Origin: Acidovorax sp.
GTDB taxonomy: Bacteria > Pseudomonadota > Gammaproteobacteria > Burkholderiales > Burkholderiaceae_C
Direction: 5' to 3'
NCBI GenBank assembly: GCA_030692685.1
Contig: JAUXZO010000010.1
Location: 94,095 to 158,094, forward strand
DNA length: 64,000 nucleotides
The notes below the pieces were generated by a model, which worked only from the letters and a program-made list of their open reading frames with translations, ran no database searches and had not been told where the DNA came from. Below are positions 46,890 through 57,140 of this stretch, piece after piece (position 1 is the stretch's first letter; the number at the start of each line of letters is the position of its first letter). Made by a program: the position numbers and the translations under genes.

Positions 46890-47884
46890 GCGCAACCGTC
46901 CTCGTTCGCGCTTTTGTCACGGGTGATGCTACGCAGGAGGGCGCCCGGCTGCCGCGCGCCCAGGTGCGGTTGACCGCGCTGCTCGGCCAGGTCCATCTGG
47001 CGCTGGCGCTCGGCCAGTGCATGTTCTTGCTCTGGCGTGCGCGTGCCGTGGCAATACGGGCAGCTCACGCCGCGCACGAAGTGGGGCGACGCACGTTCAG
47101 CCTCGCCCAGCGGCATGCGGCATGACCGGCACAGCTGGTGGTGTCCTGGCGCAAGGCCGTGGCCCACCGACACGCGCTCGTCAAACACAAAACAGTCGCC
47201 TTGCCATCGGCTCGCTTCCTGGGGCACCGTCTCCAGGTACTTGAGGATGCCGCCTTCGAGGTGAAACACCTCGTCAAACCCCTGCGACTTGAGCAGGGCG
47301 GTGGATTTTTCGCAGCGTATGCCGCCGGTGCAGAACATGGCCACACGCGGTTTGCCTGCCAGCACGCCGCCGGGCTGCTTTTCACGTTCAACCCAGGCCG
47401 GAAACTCCGCAAAGCTCTTGGTGTGCGGGTTGATGGCGCGTTCAAACGTGCCGATGCCCACCTCGTAGTCGTTGCGCGTGTCCACCACCACTACGGCAGG
47501 GTCGTCGATGATTGCGTTCCAGTCTTCGGGCTTCACATAGGTGCCTGCATTGCGCGCCGGGTTCAGGCCTGGCACGCCCATCGTCACGATCTCGCGCTTG
47601 AGGCGCACGCGCATGCGGTAGAACGGCAGGTGGTCGGTGGGCGCCTCTTTGTGCTGCAGATTGGCAAAGCGGGCATCGCTGCGCAGCCACGTCAGCACGG
47701 CCAGCACGTCAGCGGGCTCGCCCGCAATAGTGCCGTTGATGCCTTCGGGCGCCAGCAGCAGCATGCCGCGCACGCTGCGCGCGTCGCACAGTGCCTGCAG
47801 GGGCGCGCGCAGCGTGGCGCAGTCGGGCAGGTCCACAAACTGGTAAAGCGCAACAGTGAGATAGCGGGGTGTGAGCGAGTCCAC
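46886..47884 (-). CDS. trhO: tRNA uridine(34) hydroxylase TrhO (rhodanese family)
   Basis: A 332-residue protein. The N-terminal domain has LYQFVDLPDCATLRAPLQAL and APEGINGTIAG. The rhodanese domain has VVVDTRNDYEVGIGTFERAI and the active-site loop FCTGGIRCEKSTALL. C-terminal cysteines (CRSCRMP and CPYCHG) suggest a zinc site. TrhO makes 5-hydroxyuridine at tRNA position 34 using O2. The start is GTG 47884, with no strong ribosome binding site; the longer open frame upstream is composition-driven and overlaps the divergent HD-GYP gene. Confidence 0.93.
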   Translation of the reverse strand: MDSLTPRYLTVALYQFVDLPDCATLRAPLQALCDARSVRGMLLLAPEGINGTIAGEPADVLAVLTWLRSDARFANLQHKEAPTDHLPFYRMRVRLKREIVTMGVPGLNPARNAGTYVKPEDWNAIIDDPAVVVVDTRNDYEVGIGTFERAINPHTKSFAEFPAWVEREKQPGGVLAGKPRVAMFCTGGIRCEKSTALLKSQGFDEVFHLEGGILKYLETVPQEASRWQGDCFVFDERVSVGHGLAPGHHQLCRSCRMPLGEAERASPHFVRGVSCPYCHGTRTPEQEHALAERQRQMDLAEQRGQPHLGARQPGALLRSITRDKSANEDGCA

Positions 47885-47977
47885 GAAATGGGGGGGAGAG
47901 AGCAGAAAAGAAGGGTGATGATAGCGGTCACTTTTCGTTACGATGCGGAAGTCCCCAACGCGCACCCAAGGTGTTTT

Positions 47978-49618
47978 ATGGCCCAGGAATCCACTGTCAA
48001 CCTGTTTCGCCGCCTGGAGCAGCTCAATGGCATCGGGGCTGCGCTCTCGCGCGAGCGCGACATTGACCGTTTGCTGGAGAACATTCTGGAGGCCGCCAAG
48101 GCCATTACCGGGGCCGACGGTGGCACGCTTTACAGCGTGACCGAGGATGAATCCGCGCTCAAGTTCGAGATTCTGCGCACCGATTCGCTGGACATTCGCC
48201 TGGGCGGCACCACGGGCAAACCGATTGATTTTCCGCACCTGCCGCTGCGCAACGCCGATGGCACGCCCAACGATTCTCTGGTCGCAGCGCACGCAGCCAT
48301 TCACGACCGCACGGTGAACATTGCCGATGCCTACAGTGCAGAAGGGTTCGATTTTTCTGGCACCCGCGCGTTCGATGTACGAACGGGGTATCGGTCGAAG
48401 TCGTTCCTTACCGTGCCGATGAAGAACCACGACCATGAGCTGATTGGCGTGCTGCAGCTCATCAACGCGCGCGACTGGGAGACCGGCGAGGTCACCACGT
48501 TCTCCGAGGCCGACCAGGGCCTGGCCGAATCGCTGGCATCGCAGGCGGCCATTGCGCTGACCAACCGCTTGCTCATCACGCAGCTTGAACGCCTGTTCGA
48601 GTCGTTCGTGAACCTGATCAACCTGGCCATTGACGAAAAGTCGCCCTACACCGGCGGACACTGCCAGCGCGTGCCAGCGCTCACCATGATGCTGGCCGAA
48701 GCGGTGGACGACACCGATCAAGGTCCGCTGGCGGGCTTCAAGATGAGTGACCGCGACCGGTACGAACTCAAGATGGCGGGCCTGCTGCACGACTGCGGCA
48801 AGATCACCACGCCCGTGCATGTGGTGGACAAAGCCACCAAGCTGCAAACCCTGTACGACCGCATCGGCCTGGTGGACACGCGGTTTGAGGTGCTCAAGCG
48901 CGATGCCGAATTGGCCGCACTGCGCCGCCAGCTGGCCTTGCGCCCGGTGGTGGATGCACGCGCCGAAGGGCAAGAGCTGCAGGCGCTGCAGCACGAGATC
49001 CATGCGCTGGAAGACGACCGCGAGTTTTTGCGCCGTTGTAACACGGGCACCGAGGCCATGCGGGCCGAAGACCAGCAGCGCGTGCGCGACATCGCCGCCA
49101 TGCGCCACTGGCGCAACCCACAGGGCGTGCAGACGAGTTTTTTAAGCGCTGAAGAGGTCGAGAACCTCACCATCCGCTCAGGCACCTTGAACCAGGCCGA
49201 GCGCGACACCATCAACTACCACATCGTCGCCACCATCAAGATGCTGGAGACGCTGCCCTGGCCGCGCCACTTGAAGAACGTGCCCGAATACGCGGGCGGC
49301 CACCACGAACGCATGGACGGCAAGGGCTACCCGCGTGGCCTCACGCGCGACCAGATGTCGCTGCAGTCCCGCATGATGGGCATTGCCGACATCTTTGAAG
49401 CGCTGACTGCCGCCGACCGGCCCTACAAAAACGGTATGACCCTATCCCAGGCCATCACCATCATGTGCAAGATGCGCGACAACGGCCACATCGACCCAGA
49501 CCTGTTTGAGGTGTTTGTGCGCGAGAAGGTGTACCTGCGCTACGGTCACGAGTTTCTGGAGCCCGCGCAGGTGGACGAGGTGGGCGCAGAGATTCTGGCG
49601 CTGGCAGCGCGCAGCTGA
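47978..49618 (+). CDS. GAF-domain HD-GYP c-di-GMP phosphodiesterase
   Basis: A 546-residue cytoplasmic protein. A GAF sensor domain spans about 18-195 (LLENILEAAKAITGADGGTL, SFLTVPMKNHDHELIGVLQL). The HD-GYP domain has AGLLHDCGKITTP near 267-279 and AGGHHERMDGKGYPRGL near 438-454, so catalytic residues are present. About 110 residues rich in charged, coiled-coil-like sequence (about 300-405) are inserted between the HD and GYP parts. ATG 47978 is preceded by AAGG. Confidence 0.92.
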   Translation: MAQESTVNLFRRLEQLNGIGAALSRERDIDRLLENILEAAKAITGADGGTLYSVTEDESALKFEILRTDSLDIRLGGTTGKPIDFPHLPLRNADGTPNDSLVAAHAAIHDRTVNIADAYSAEGFDFSGTRAFDVRTGYRSKSFLTVPMKNHDHELIGVLQLINARDWETGEVTTFSEADQGLAESLASQAAIALTNRLLITQLERLFESFVNLINLAIDEKSPYTGGHCQRVPALTMMLAEAVDDTDQGPLAGFKMSDRDRYELKMAGLLHDCGKITTPVHVVDKATKLQTLYDRIGLVDTRFEVLKRDAELAALRRQLALRPVVDARAEGQELQALQHEIHALEDDREFLRRCNTGTEAMRAEDQQRVRDIAAMRHWRNPQGVQTSFLSAEEVENLTIRSGTLNQAERDTINYHIVATIKMLETLPWPRHLKNVPEYAGGHHERMDGKGYPRGLTRDQMSLQSRMMGIADIFEALTAADRPYKNGMTLSQAITIMCKMRDNGHIDPDLFEVFVREKVYLRYGHEFLEPAQVDEVGAEILALAARS

Positions 49619-49647
49619 AGCGGCGCCTCATGGTTCTACTCCTAAAA

Positions 49648-49699
49648 ATATAGCTGCTACCGCTTTATGGATAAGCGCTAGAGGCCATTTTGGCTATAA
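49648..49699. repeat. Dispersed palindromic repeat, near-consensus copy
   Basis: TATAGCTGCTACCGCTTTAT, GGATAAGCGCTAGAGGCC and ATTTTGGCT. It lies between the convergent HD-GYP and TetR genes. Confidence 0.85.
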
Positions 49700-49774
49700 G
49701 TACCTGGTGTTTGCCGCTGCTTGTCAGGGATGTCTACCCGGCGCGCTCCGCAGTTACTGCCTGGGAGCGATGCA

Positions 49775-50407
49775 TCAGCCCATCGCCGTGCTGGCGGCAT
49801 CCAGTTCATAAGCCTTTGAAAACGTGACCATCGCGCGATCCGCCAGGCCCTTGATCTGCTTTGGGGTCAGCGGCGGAAGGTCTTTGTAGTACCAGCGCAC
49901 CAGGATTTCCGCCTGCACCAGCGCGAACAACTGCACGGTCGCCAACACGGGGTCGTCCTTGCGCATGTGGCCGTGGTCCATCGCCCGCTGCAAAAAACCG
50001 GCGATGTCCCGTATGCCGCGCTGGGGCCCGGCTTCATAGAACAGTTCGCCCATATTGGAGTGGCCCGCCTCGGCCAGCACCATGCGGTGGGTGGCCACCA
50101 GTTCCTGGCTGCACATGAAGCTGGCCAGTCGTTCAGCGAACTTCCCCAGCACCCCACGAATGCCGCTGCGCATGTCGTGGGACGCCAATTCATCAAAAGC
50201 CGTCTGGATGTGCCTTTCGCCTGCCGCCAAAGTCACCGCCTGAAACAGCGCTTCTTTGGACGGGAAGTAGCCGTAGATGGTGGATTTGGAGCCGCCGATG
50301 CGCCGAACGATCTCGGCCATGGACGCGCGCTCGAACCCAAATTCAAGAAAAACCTGCGACGCGATTTCAAGAATCGCCTCCCGGCGGGCCTCCGTCCGAA
50401 CTTTCAT
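49775..50407 (-). CDS. TetR-family repressor divergent from the RND efflux operon
   Basis: A 210-residue regulator. The helix-turn-helix is RREAILEIASQVFLEFGFE, then MAEIVRRIGGSKSTIYGYF at about 30-48. The C-terminal ligand domain (AefR-like TetR_C) starts near 85. It is divergent from the efflux operon with 166 bp between, and two palindromes lie there, so it most likely represses the pump and itself. The ligand is unknown. Confidence 0.92.
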   Translation of the reverse strand: MKVRTEARREAILEIASQVFLEFGFERASMAEIVRRIGGSKSTIYGYFPSKEALFQAVTLAAGERHIQTAFDELASHDMRSGIRGVLGKFAERLASFMCSQELVATHRMVLAEAGHSNMGELFYEAGPQRGIRDIAGFLQRAMDHGHMRKDDPVLATVQLFALVQAEILVRWYYKDLPPLTPKQIKGLADRAMVTFSKAYELDAASTAMG

Positions 50408-50421
50408 TGTGTCTCCTTAAG

Positions 50422-50437
50422 TGTACTCACGCGTACA
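50422..50437. promoter_or_regulatory. Palindromic operator candidate next to the TetR start
   Basis: TGTAC (50422-50426), TCACGC, GTACA (50433-50437): a 16-base inverted repeat 15 bases upstream of the tetR ATG, typical of a TetR operator. Confidence 0.6.
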
Positions 50438-50444
50438 TTTTTGC

Positions 50445-50501
50445 TTGACAAGTGGCTTGTGTCAATTTGATAATTGCCAATACCGTACTGTTCGGTACAG
50501 T
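50445..50501 (+). promoter_or_regulatory. Promoter and second operator candidate of the RND operon
   Basis: A consensus -35 TTGACA (50445-50450) and -10 TGATAA (50468-50473) are 17 bases apart. Just downstream TACCG (50481) and CGGTA (50493), and the overlapping ACTGT/ACAGT (50487-50501), form inverted repeats where a bound TetR would block elongation. Confidence 0.55.
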
Positions 50502-50573
50502 TAATTGGTCCCTATTTTTTACTTTTTGTTGGCCTGGTGTCTTGTGTGACGCCTCGGTTCAGGAGCCCCGTCC

Positions 50574-51815
50574 ATGCGCTTGCGTACCCCTTTCCATCGA
50601 CCCGTGGCTGTTTTGGCTGCTGTTTTAGCCCTTGCCCTGGCCGCTTGCGGCGATGCGCCTCAGCCCCCGGCCACCGGTGGGCAGGGCGTGCCGCAGGTCA
50701 GCGTGGTCACCATGCAGCCCCAGCGGCTGGCCCTGACCACCGAGCTGCCGGGCCGCATTGCCCCCGCACTGATTGCAGAGGTGCGCCCCCAGATCTCCGG
50801 GCTGGTGTTGCAACGCCGCTTCAAGGAGGGCAGTGACGTGAAGGCGGGCGACCTGCTCTATCAGATCGACCCCGCCATTTACCGCGCCAGCCTCGACAGT
50901 GCCCAGGCCACCCTGGACAAAGCCGACGCCAACCTTGTTACCGTGCGCCTGAAGGCTGGGCGGTTCAAGGAGTTGGCCGCCATCAAGGCCGTCAGCCAGC
51001 AAGATGCCGACGACGCTGCCGCTGCACTGCAACAGGCGCAGGCCGAAGTCAACGCTGCCAAGGCCGCGCTTCAAACGCAACGCATCAACCTCGACTACAC
51101 CCGCATCACGTCGCCCATCAGTGGCCGTGTGGGCCGCTCCACGGTGACGCCCGGTGCATTGGTTACTGCCAACCAGGCCAGCGCCCTGGCCACCGTGCAG
51201 CAGCTCGACCCGATTTATGTGGATGTCACGCAATCCACCACCGCATTGCTGGCGCTCAAGCGATCGCTTGATGCAGGCACGCTCAAAGGCGGCACGGCCA
51301 AAGTGCGCCTGGTGCTGGAGGATGGCAGCGTCTACACCCAGTCCGGCAAGCTGCAGTTTTCTGACGTGACGGTGGACCAGAGCACCGGCGCAGTCACACT
51401 GCGCGCCGAGTTCCCCAACCCCCGCGCCGACCTGCTGCCCGGCATGTACGCCCGGGCGGTGCTGGAAGAGGGTGTGCTGGAGCAAGCCTTGTTGGTGCCC
51501 CAGCCCGCTGTGGGCCGCGACACCGCTGGCAAGCCCTATGCCTATGTGGTGGATGCCGAGGGCAAGCTGCAGCAGCGCACGGTGACGACAGACCGCGCGG
51601 TGGGCGACCAGTGGCTGGTCAGCGATGGCCTGAAGGCCGGTGATGTGGTGGTGGTAGAGGGGCAGCAAAAGGCGCGGCCTGGCCAGCCCGTGCAGGCCCA
51701 GCCTTACGCGCCTTCAGCCCAGAAGCCGGCAGCGCCTCAGAAGATGGCGGCCGCTGATGCAGCGCAGGCACCCCGTGCCGCCGCAGCCAACCGCTCTGCT
51801 GCAGCCACCCACTAA
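50574..51815 (+). CDS. RND efflux periplasmic adaptor lipoprotein (AcrA/MexA type)
   Basis: A 413-residue membrane-fusion protein. A lipobox ALAAC ends the signal at about Cys24. Lipoyl-domain halves (AEVRPQISGLVLQRRFKEGS and ITSPISGRVGRSTVTPGALV) flank a coiled-coil hairpin (about 100-160). The C-terminal ~40 residues are Ala/Pro/Gln-rich. It links the inner-membrane pump to the outer-membrane channel encoded downstream. Confidence 0.94.
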   Translation: MRLRTPFHRPVAVLAAVLALALAACGDAPQPPATGGQGVPQVSVVTMQPQRLALTTELPGRIAPALIAEVRPQISGLVLQRRFKEGSDVKAGDLLYQIDPAIYRASLDSAQATLDKADANLVTVRLKAGRFKELAAIKAVSQQDADDAAAALQQAQAEVNAAKAALQTQRINLDYTRITSPISGRVGRSTVTPGALVTANQASALATVQQLDPIYVDVTQSTTALLALKRSLDAGTLKGGTAKVRLVLEDGSVYTQSGKLQFSDVTVDQSTGAVTLRAEFPNPRADLLPGMYARAVLEEGVLEQALLVPQPAVGRDTAGKPYAYVVDAEGKLQQRTVTTDRAVGDQWLVSDGLKAGDVVVVEGQQKARPGQPVQAQPYAPSAQKPAAPQKMAAADAAQAPRAAAANRSAAATH

Positions 51816-51836
51816 GCACCCCACCAAGAGAATCTC

Positions 51837-54800
51837 ATGGCCCGTTTTTTCATATACCGCCCCATCTTCGCGTGGGTGCTTGCCATCATCACGATGCTGG
51901 CGGGCGTGATGGCAGTGCTGACACTGCCCATCGCCCAATACCCCACCATTGCGCCACCGGCCATCGCCATTTCGGCCAGCTACCCAGGCGCATCGTCCAA
52001 AACGCTGGAAGACACCGTCACCCAGGTCATCGAGCAAAAGATGAAGGGGCTGGACAAGCTCTCTTACATCGCCTCAACCAGCGAGTCTTCGGGCAGCGTG
52101 ACCATCACGCTGACCTTTGAAACCGGCACCGACCCCGACACCGCCCAGGTGCAGGTGCAAAACAAGCTGGCCCTGGCCACGCCGCTGTTGCCGCAAGAGG
52201 TGCAACAGCAGGGCGTGCGGGTGACCAAGTCGGCCAACAACTTCCTGAACGTGCTGGCGTTTGTGTCGGAAGACGGCAAGCTCAACGGCGCGGATCTGTC
52301 CGACTACGTGGCCGCCAACGTGCAAGACCCGCTCAGCCGCGTCGAAGGCGTGGGCGACACCCAATTGTTCGGCTCGCAATACGCCATGCGCATCTGGCTG
52401 GACCCCAGCAAGCTCAACAGCTTTAACCTCACGCCGCTGGACGTGAAAAACGCCATCCAGGCGCAGAACGCCCAGGTGTCCGCCGGGCAACTGGGCGGGC
52501 TGCCGTCCGCGGCCGGCCAGCAGCTCAACGCCACCATCACGGCGCAAACGCGCATGAAAACGGCCGAAGAGTTCGCCTCCATCTTGCTGCGCACCCAGGC
52601 CAGCGGCGCTGCCGTGCGCTTGAGCGATGTGGCGCGCATTGAGCTGGGCGGCGAAAGCTATGCCACCGTGGCCCGCTTCAATGGAAAACCGGCTGCGGGC
52701 CTGGCGATCAAGCTGGCCACGGGTGCCAATGCGCTCAATACGGTGAAGGGCATCGATGCCAAGCTCGATGAACTGAGCAAGTTCTTCCCCGAGGGCGTCA
52801 AGGTCATCAAGCCTTATGACACCACTCCGTTTGTGCGCATTTCCATCGAAGAAGTGGTCAAAACACTGATCGAAGCCGTGGTGCTGGTGTTTGTGGTGAT
52901 GTACCTGTTCTTGCAGAACTTCCGCGCCACGCTCATCCCCACCATTGCGGTGCCGGTGGTGTTGCTGGGCACCTTTGGCGTGCTGGCGGCGTTTGGGTAT
53001 TCGCTCAACACACTGACCATGCTGGCCATGGTGCTCGCCATTGGTTTGCTGGTGGACGACGCGATTGTGGTGGTCGAAAACGTGGAGCGGGTGATGAGCG
53101 AGGAGGGGCTGTCCCCGCTGGAGGCCACGCGCAAATCCATGGGCCAGATCACCGGTGCGCTGGTGGGTGTGGCCCTGGTGCTGGCTGCGGTGTTCGTGCC
53201 GATGGCGTTCTTTGGGGGCTCCACCGGCGTCATCTACCGCCAGTTCACCGTCACCATCGTATCGGCCATGACGCTGTCGGTGCTGGTGGCGATGATTCTT
53301 ACGCCCGCCCTGTGCGCCACGCTGCTCAAGCCGGTGCCCAAGGGCCACGCGCTGGCAAGCAAAGGGTTTTTTGGCGCGTTCAACCGCACTTTTGACCGCA
53401 GCAACCGGGGCTACCAGAGCCTGGTGCAGCGCATGCTCAAACGCAGCGGCCGCTGGCTGGTCGGTTACGCCATTCTGGTGGTGATCGTGGGTTTTGTGTT
53501 CACCAAAATCCCCGCAGGTTTTTTGCCTGAGGAAGACCAGGGCACGCTATTTGCCATCGTGCAGCTGCCGCCGGGCGCCACGCAAGGCAACACCGAAAAG
53601 GTGCTGGACCAAGTGCAGCACCACTTTCTGGAAGAGCAAAAGGATGCGGTGGACTCGATCTTCACCGTGGCGGGCTTCAGCTTTGCGGGCAGTGGCCAGA
53701 ACACGGGCTTTGCTTTCATCAAGCTCAAGTCCTGGGACGAGCGCACGGCCCCGGGCCTCAAAGCCCAGGCCGTGGCCAACAAGGCCATGGGCGCGTTGTC
53801 GCAAATCCGCAATGCTTCGGTGTTCACGTTCGCGCCGCCTGCGGTGTCTGAGCTGGGCAACGCCAGCGGGTTCGATCTGATGCTGCAAGACCGCGCCAAT
53901 CTGGGCCACGATGCCCTGATGGCTGCGCGCAACCAACTGCTGGCCGCGTTGATGAAGGAGAAGGGCCTGGTAGCCGTGCGCCCCAACGGCATGGAAGACG
54001 CACCCGAGTTCCGCCTGGAGATTGACGAGCACAAGGCAGGCTCGCTGGGCCTGTCGATGGCCGACATCAACAACACCTTCTCGGTGGCTTGGGGTAGCAG
54101 CTATGTCAACGACTTTCTGGACAAGGGCCGGGTGAAGAAGGTGTTCTTGCAGGCCGACGCGCCGTACCGCATGGTGCCCGAGGACATCAACAAATGGTTT
54201 GTGCGCAACAGCAGCGGCACCATGGTTCCGTTCAGCGCGTTCTCCACGTCGGGGTGGACCACAGGCTCGCCCCGCCTGGAGCGCTACAACGGTGTGCCGT
54301 CCGTAGAAATCATGGGCATGGCCATGCCGGGGGCGATGTCCAGCGGCCAGGCGCTGGATCTGGTGGAGCGCCATGCTGCCGAGTTGCCTTCGGGCATTGG
54401 CTTTGAGTGGACTGGCGTGTCGCGCCAAGAGCGCGAGGCGGGCGGGCAGGCCATGCTGCTGTATGCCGTGTCCATCCTGGTGGTGTTTCTTTGCCTGGCG
54501 GCGCTGTATGAGAGCTGGTCGATCCCGTTCTCGGTGCTGCTGGTGGTGCCACTGGGTGTGCTGGGCACGGTGGCAGGGGCCTTGCTGACCTGGAAGATGA
54601 ACGACGTGTACTTTCAGGTGGGGCTGCTCACCACGGTGGGGCTGGCGTCCAAGAACGCCATCTTGATCGTCGAGTTTGCGAAAGACTTGTACACCAAGGG
54701 CATGCCATTGGTGGAGTCGGCCGTCACGGCCGCGCGCATGCGGCTGCGGCCCATCTTGATGACCTCGCTTGCGTTCATCCTGGGCGTATTGCCCCTGATG

Positions 54801-54998
54801 CTGAGCAAGGGTGCAGGCGCTGGCGCACAAAACGCGCTGGGCACGGCCGTGGTGGGCGGCATGGTGTCGGGCACGGTGCTGGCCATCTTCTTCGTACCGC
54901 TTTTCTATGTGGTGGTGCAAAAGCTGTTTGGCCGCAAAAAGCCGGACACTGACAGCGCTGCGCCCGTGAATTCCCCTGTTTTGCTGGAGGGCCATTGA
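51837..54998 (+). CDS. RND multidrug efflux pump (HAE1 family, AcrB/MexB type)
   Basis: A 1053-residue proton-driven inner-membrane transporter, normal length for the family. The start [18 protein letters not shown] is characteristic. The proton relay residues are seen as [18 protein letters not shown] (Asp-Asp pair in helix 4) and [15 protein letters not shown] (Lys in helix 10). Two large periplasmic loops lie between helices 1-2 and 7-8. It follows the adaptor by 21 bases. Substrates are not predictable, but relatives export hydrophobic drugs and solvents. Confidence 0.96.
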   Translation: MARFFIYRPIFAWVLAIITMLAGVMAVLTLPIAQYPTIAPPAIAISASYPGASSKTLEDTVTQVIEQKMKGLDKLSYIASTSESSGSVTITLTFETGTDPDTAQVQVQNKLALATPLLPQEVQQQGVRVTKSANNFLNVLAFVSEDGKLNGADLSDYVAANVQDPLSRVEGVGDTQLFGSQYAMRIWLDPSKLNSFNLTPLDVKNAIQAQNAQVSAGQLGGLPSAAGQQLNATITAQTRMKTAEEFASILLRTQASGAAVRLSDVARIELGGESYATVARFNGKPAAGLAIKLATGANALNTVKGIDAKLDELSKFFPEGVKVIKPYDTTPFVRISIEEVVKTLIEAVVLVFVVMYLFLQNFRATLIPTIAVPVVLLGTFGVLAAFGYSLNTLTMLAMVLAIGLLVDDAIVVVENVERVMSEEGLSPLEATRKSMGQITGALVGVALVLAAVFVPMAFFGGSTGVIYRQFTVTIVSAMTLSVLVAMILTPALCATLLKPVPKGHALASKGFFGAFNRTFDRSNRGYQSLVQRMLKRSGRWLVGYAILVVIVGFVFTKIPAGFLPEEDQGTLFAIVQLPPGATQGNTEKVLDQVQHHFLEEQKDAVDSIFTVAGFSFAGSGQNTGFAFIKLKSWDERTAPGLKAQAVANKAMGALSQIRNASVFTFAPPAVSELGNASGFDLMLQDRANLGHDALMAARNQLLAALMKEKGLVAVRPNGMEDAPEFRLEIDEHKAGSLGLSMADINNTFSVAWGSSYVNDFLDKGRVKKVFLQADAPYRMVPEDINKWFVRNSSGTMVPFSAFSTSGWTTGSPRLERYNGVPSVEIMGMAMPGAMSSGQALDLVERHAAELPSGIGFEWTGVSRQEREAGGQAMLLYAVSILVVFLCLAALYESWSIPFSVLLVVPLGVLGTVAGALLTWKMNDVYFQVGLLTTVGLASKNAILIVEFAKDLYTKGMPLVESAVTAARMRLRPILMTSLAFILGVLPLMLSKGAGAGAQNALGTAVVGGMVSGTVLAIFFVPLFYVVVQKLFGRKKPDTDSAAPVNSPVLLEGH

Positions 54999-54999
54999 G

Positions 55000-56430
55000 A
55001 TGCCTCGTTCCCTGACCTTGTCCCTCATCGCCGCCGCAATGGTGCTGGCGGGCTGCGCCAACCTGGCGCCCACCTACGAGCGGCCTGCCGCTCCCGTGCC
55101 GGCCAGTTACTCCGGCGTGGCACCTGATGGCACCACAGCCACAGCCACAGCCACAGCGACCGCCGCCGATATCGACTGGCGCACGTTTTTTGCTGACACC
55201 AAGCTGCGCAGCCTGATCGAGCTGGCCCTCACCAACAACCGCGACCTGCGCGTGGCGGTGCTCAACATCGAGCAGGCCCGTGCGCAATACCGCGTGCAGG
55301 ACGCGCAGACCCTGCCGACCGTGAACGCTGCGGGCAGTGGCACGGCGGCCCGCACTCCCGCCAGCCTGACGGGTACCGGCGCGGCCATCACCAGCCACCA
55401 GTACAGCGCCAACGTGGGCGTGAGTGCGTATGAGCTGGACCTGTTTGGCCGCGTGCGCAATCTCAGCGCTCAGGCGCTGGAGCAGTTTTTGGCCACCGAG
55501 CAGGCCCGCCGCACCACCCAGATCAGCCTCGTGGCCGAGGTGACCACGGCCTACCTGACCTGGGCGGCCGACCTGGAACGCCTGGCATTGGCGCAAGAGA
55601 CCCTGCGCAGCCAGGGCGATTCGTACAAGCTCACGCAGATGCGGTTTGAGCTGGGCGCCGCCTCGGCCCTGACGCTGCGCCAGCTGCAAACCAGCGTGGA
55701 AAGCGCCCGCGTGGACGTGGCCCGCTACACCGGCCAGGTCGCGCAAGACCGCAACGCCCTGGCCTTGCTGCTGGGCACGCCCGTGCCCGAAGCGTTGGCG
55801 CCCAATGCCCTGGGCGACTCGCTGAACGCCTTGCCCGAGCTGCCTGCCGGTGTGCCGTCCGACCTGCTGCTGCGCAGGCCCGACCTGCTGCAGTCCGAAC
55901 ACCAGCTCAAGGCGGCCACGGCCAACATCGGTGTGGCGCGGGCAGCGTTTTACCCACGCATCAGCCTCACGGCCACCGCGGGCAGCAGCAGTACAGACCT
56001 TTCTAGCCTGTTCAAGGCGGGTTCGGGCAGCTGGAGCTTCATCCCGCAGATCAGCCTGCCCATTTTTGACGGGGGCGCCAATCAAGCCAACCTGGACGGC
56101 GCCAAGGCTGCGCAGGGCATCGCCGTGGCGCAGTACGAAAAAGCCATCCAGACCGCCTTCCGCGAGGTGGCCGATGCCTTGGTCCAGCGCAGCGCCGTGG
56201 GCGACCAGTTGCAAGCGCAAAACGCCCTGGTGCAATCCAGTGGTGATGTGCTGCAGATGTCACAGGCCCGGTTTGACCGGGGTGTGGATAGCTACCTCGA
56301 TGTGCTGGACGCCCAGCGCTCGTGGTACAGCGCGCGCCAAACCCTCATCGCTACGCGCCTGGCACGCCTGACCAATGGCGTGACGCTGTACAAGGCGCTG
56401 GGCGGCGGCTGGTCTGCTGCGCAGTCTTAA
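55000..56430 (+). CDS. RND efflux outer-membrane lipoprotein channel (NodT/OprM family)
   Basis: A 476-residue outer-membrane factor. Lipobox VLAGC at about residue 18. [16 protein letters not shown] is the usual N-terminal segment, and two OEP repeats follow ([20 protein letters not shown] and [20 protein letters not shown]). A short Thr-Ala repeat (about 44-53) comes from a CACAGC tandem. The gene starts one base after the pump gene stop. Confidence 0.95.
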   Translation: MPRSLTLSLIAAAMVLAGCANLAPTYERPAAPVPASYSGVAPDGTTATATATATAADIDWRTFFADTKLRSLIELALTNNRDLRVAVLNIEQARAQYRVQDAQTLPTVNAAGSGTAARTPASLTGTGAAITSHQYSANVGVSAYELDLFGRVRNLSAQALEQFLATEQARRTTQISLVAEVTTAYLTWAADLERLALAQETLRSQGDSYKLTQMRFELGAASALTLRQLQTSVESARVDVARYTGQVAQDRNALALLLGTPVPEALAPNALGDSLNALPELPAGVPSDLLLRRPDLLQSEHQLKAATANIGVARAAFYPRISLTATAGSSSTDLSSLFKAGSGSWSFIPQISLPIFDGGANQANLDGAKAAQGIAVAQYEKAIQTAFREVADALVQRSAVGDQLQAQNALVQSSGDVLQMSQARFDRGVDSYLDVLDAQRSWYSARQTLIATRLARLTNGVTLYKALGGGWSAAQS

Positions 56431-56446
56431 GCCAAGCCCCGCGACC

Positions 56447-57130
56447 ATGGCACGCAGAACACGGCAGCAGGCGCTGGCCACCCGCCAGGACATTCTGGAC
56501 GCTGCGGTGCAGGTGTTTGTGGAGCGCGGGTTTCAGCGCAGCTCCATGCAGCATGTGGCCGAGCGTGCGGGCGTGACACGGGGCGCGGTGTACTGGCACT
56601 TTCAGGACCGGCTGGAGCTGCTGGAGGCATTGCTGGATGCAACGCCGTTGCCGTGGCAGGTGCTGGCGGCAACGCCAGAACCTGTGGCGGCAGGCGCGCA
56701 CGCGGCGCTGCCAACACAGGCCCTGATCCGAATGGCGATGGCGCCTCTGGTGTGGCTAGAAGGCTCGGTGCTTGCGCAGCAACTGCTGTGCATCGTCTGG
56801 CAGATGGACGCACTGGGCCACGCCACGCGGCTGGGGGCAAGGCTTCTGGCAGATCGTAATGCGGCGCTGCAGCGCCTGCAAATCGCGCTGGCGCAAGCGG
56901 CCAAGGCCAACCCTGCTGATGCTGCAGGCGCCGCGCTGGGTGTGTTTGCGCTGGTGGACGGGCTTATGCACCAGTGGTTGCGGCAGCCCACCGCGTTTGG
57001 GTTGGTGGCTGTGGGCACGCAGGCGGTGCCGTCGCTGCTGGTCGGGCTTTTGCAGTCACCCTGCCTTGGTGCAAGTATTGCTATCAAAAGAGGAGCTATT
57101 AGCGCTTATCCATCAAGCGCTAGAGCCTGA
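56447..57130 (+). CDS. TetR-family regulator (AcrR/TtgR-like), last gene of the efflux operon
   Basis: A 227-residue regulator. The helix-turn-helix is ATRQDILDAAVQVFVERGFQ and MQHVAERAGVTRGAVYWHF, a pattern typical of AcrR/TtgR/MexR-like efflux repressors. It starts 16 bases after the channel gene. The last ~17 residues (IAIKRGAISAYPSSARA) are encoded by a copy of the dispersed repeat, so the original C-terminus was probably replaced. Its 3' end overlaps the convergent LysR gene by 18 bases. Confidence 0.9.
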   Translation: MARRTRQQALATRQDILDAAVQVFVERGFQRSSMQHVAERAGVTRGAVYWHFQDRLELLEALLDATPLPWQVLAATPEPVAAGAHAALPTQALIRMAMAPLVWLEGSVLAQQLLCIVWQMDALGHATRLGARLLADRNAALQRLQIALAQAAKANPADAAGAALGVFALVDGLMHQWLRQPTAFGLVAVGTQAVPSLLVGLLQSPCLGASIAIKRGAISAYPSSARA

Positions 57131-57140
57131 TTTCATTAAA
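57076..57140. repeat. Dispersed palindromic repeat forming the 3' ends of two convergent genes
   Basis: TATTGCTATCAAAAGAGGAG, CTATTAGCGCTTATCC, ATCAAGCGCTAGAGCC, TGATTTCAT. It supplies the stop codons of both the TetR gene (57128-57130) and the LysR gene (57113-57115). Confidence 0.85.

Noticed and set aside
47885..49108. 5' extension of the trhO frame by about 400 codons
   Set aside because: This part is antisense to the GAF/HD-GYP gene and lacks conserved sequence. TrhO homology begins near the GTG at 47884.
53547..55073. Minus-strand frame of 508 codons across the RND pump gene
   Set aside because: Shadow of the pump and channel genes, with no recognisable domain.
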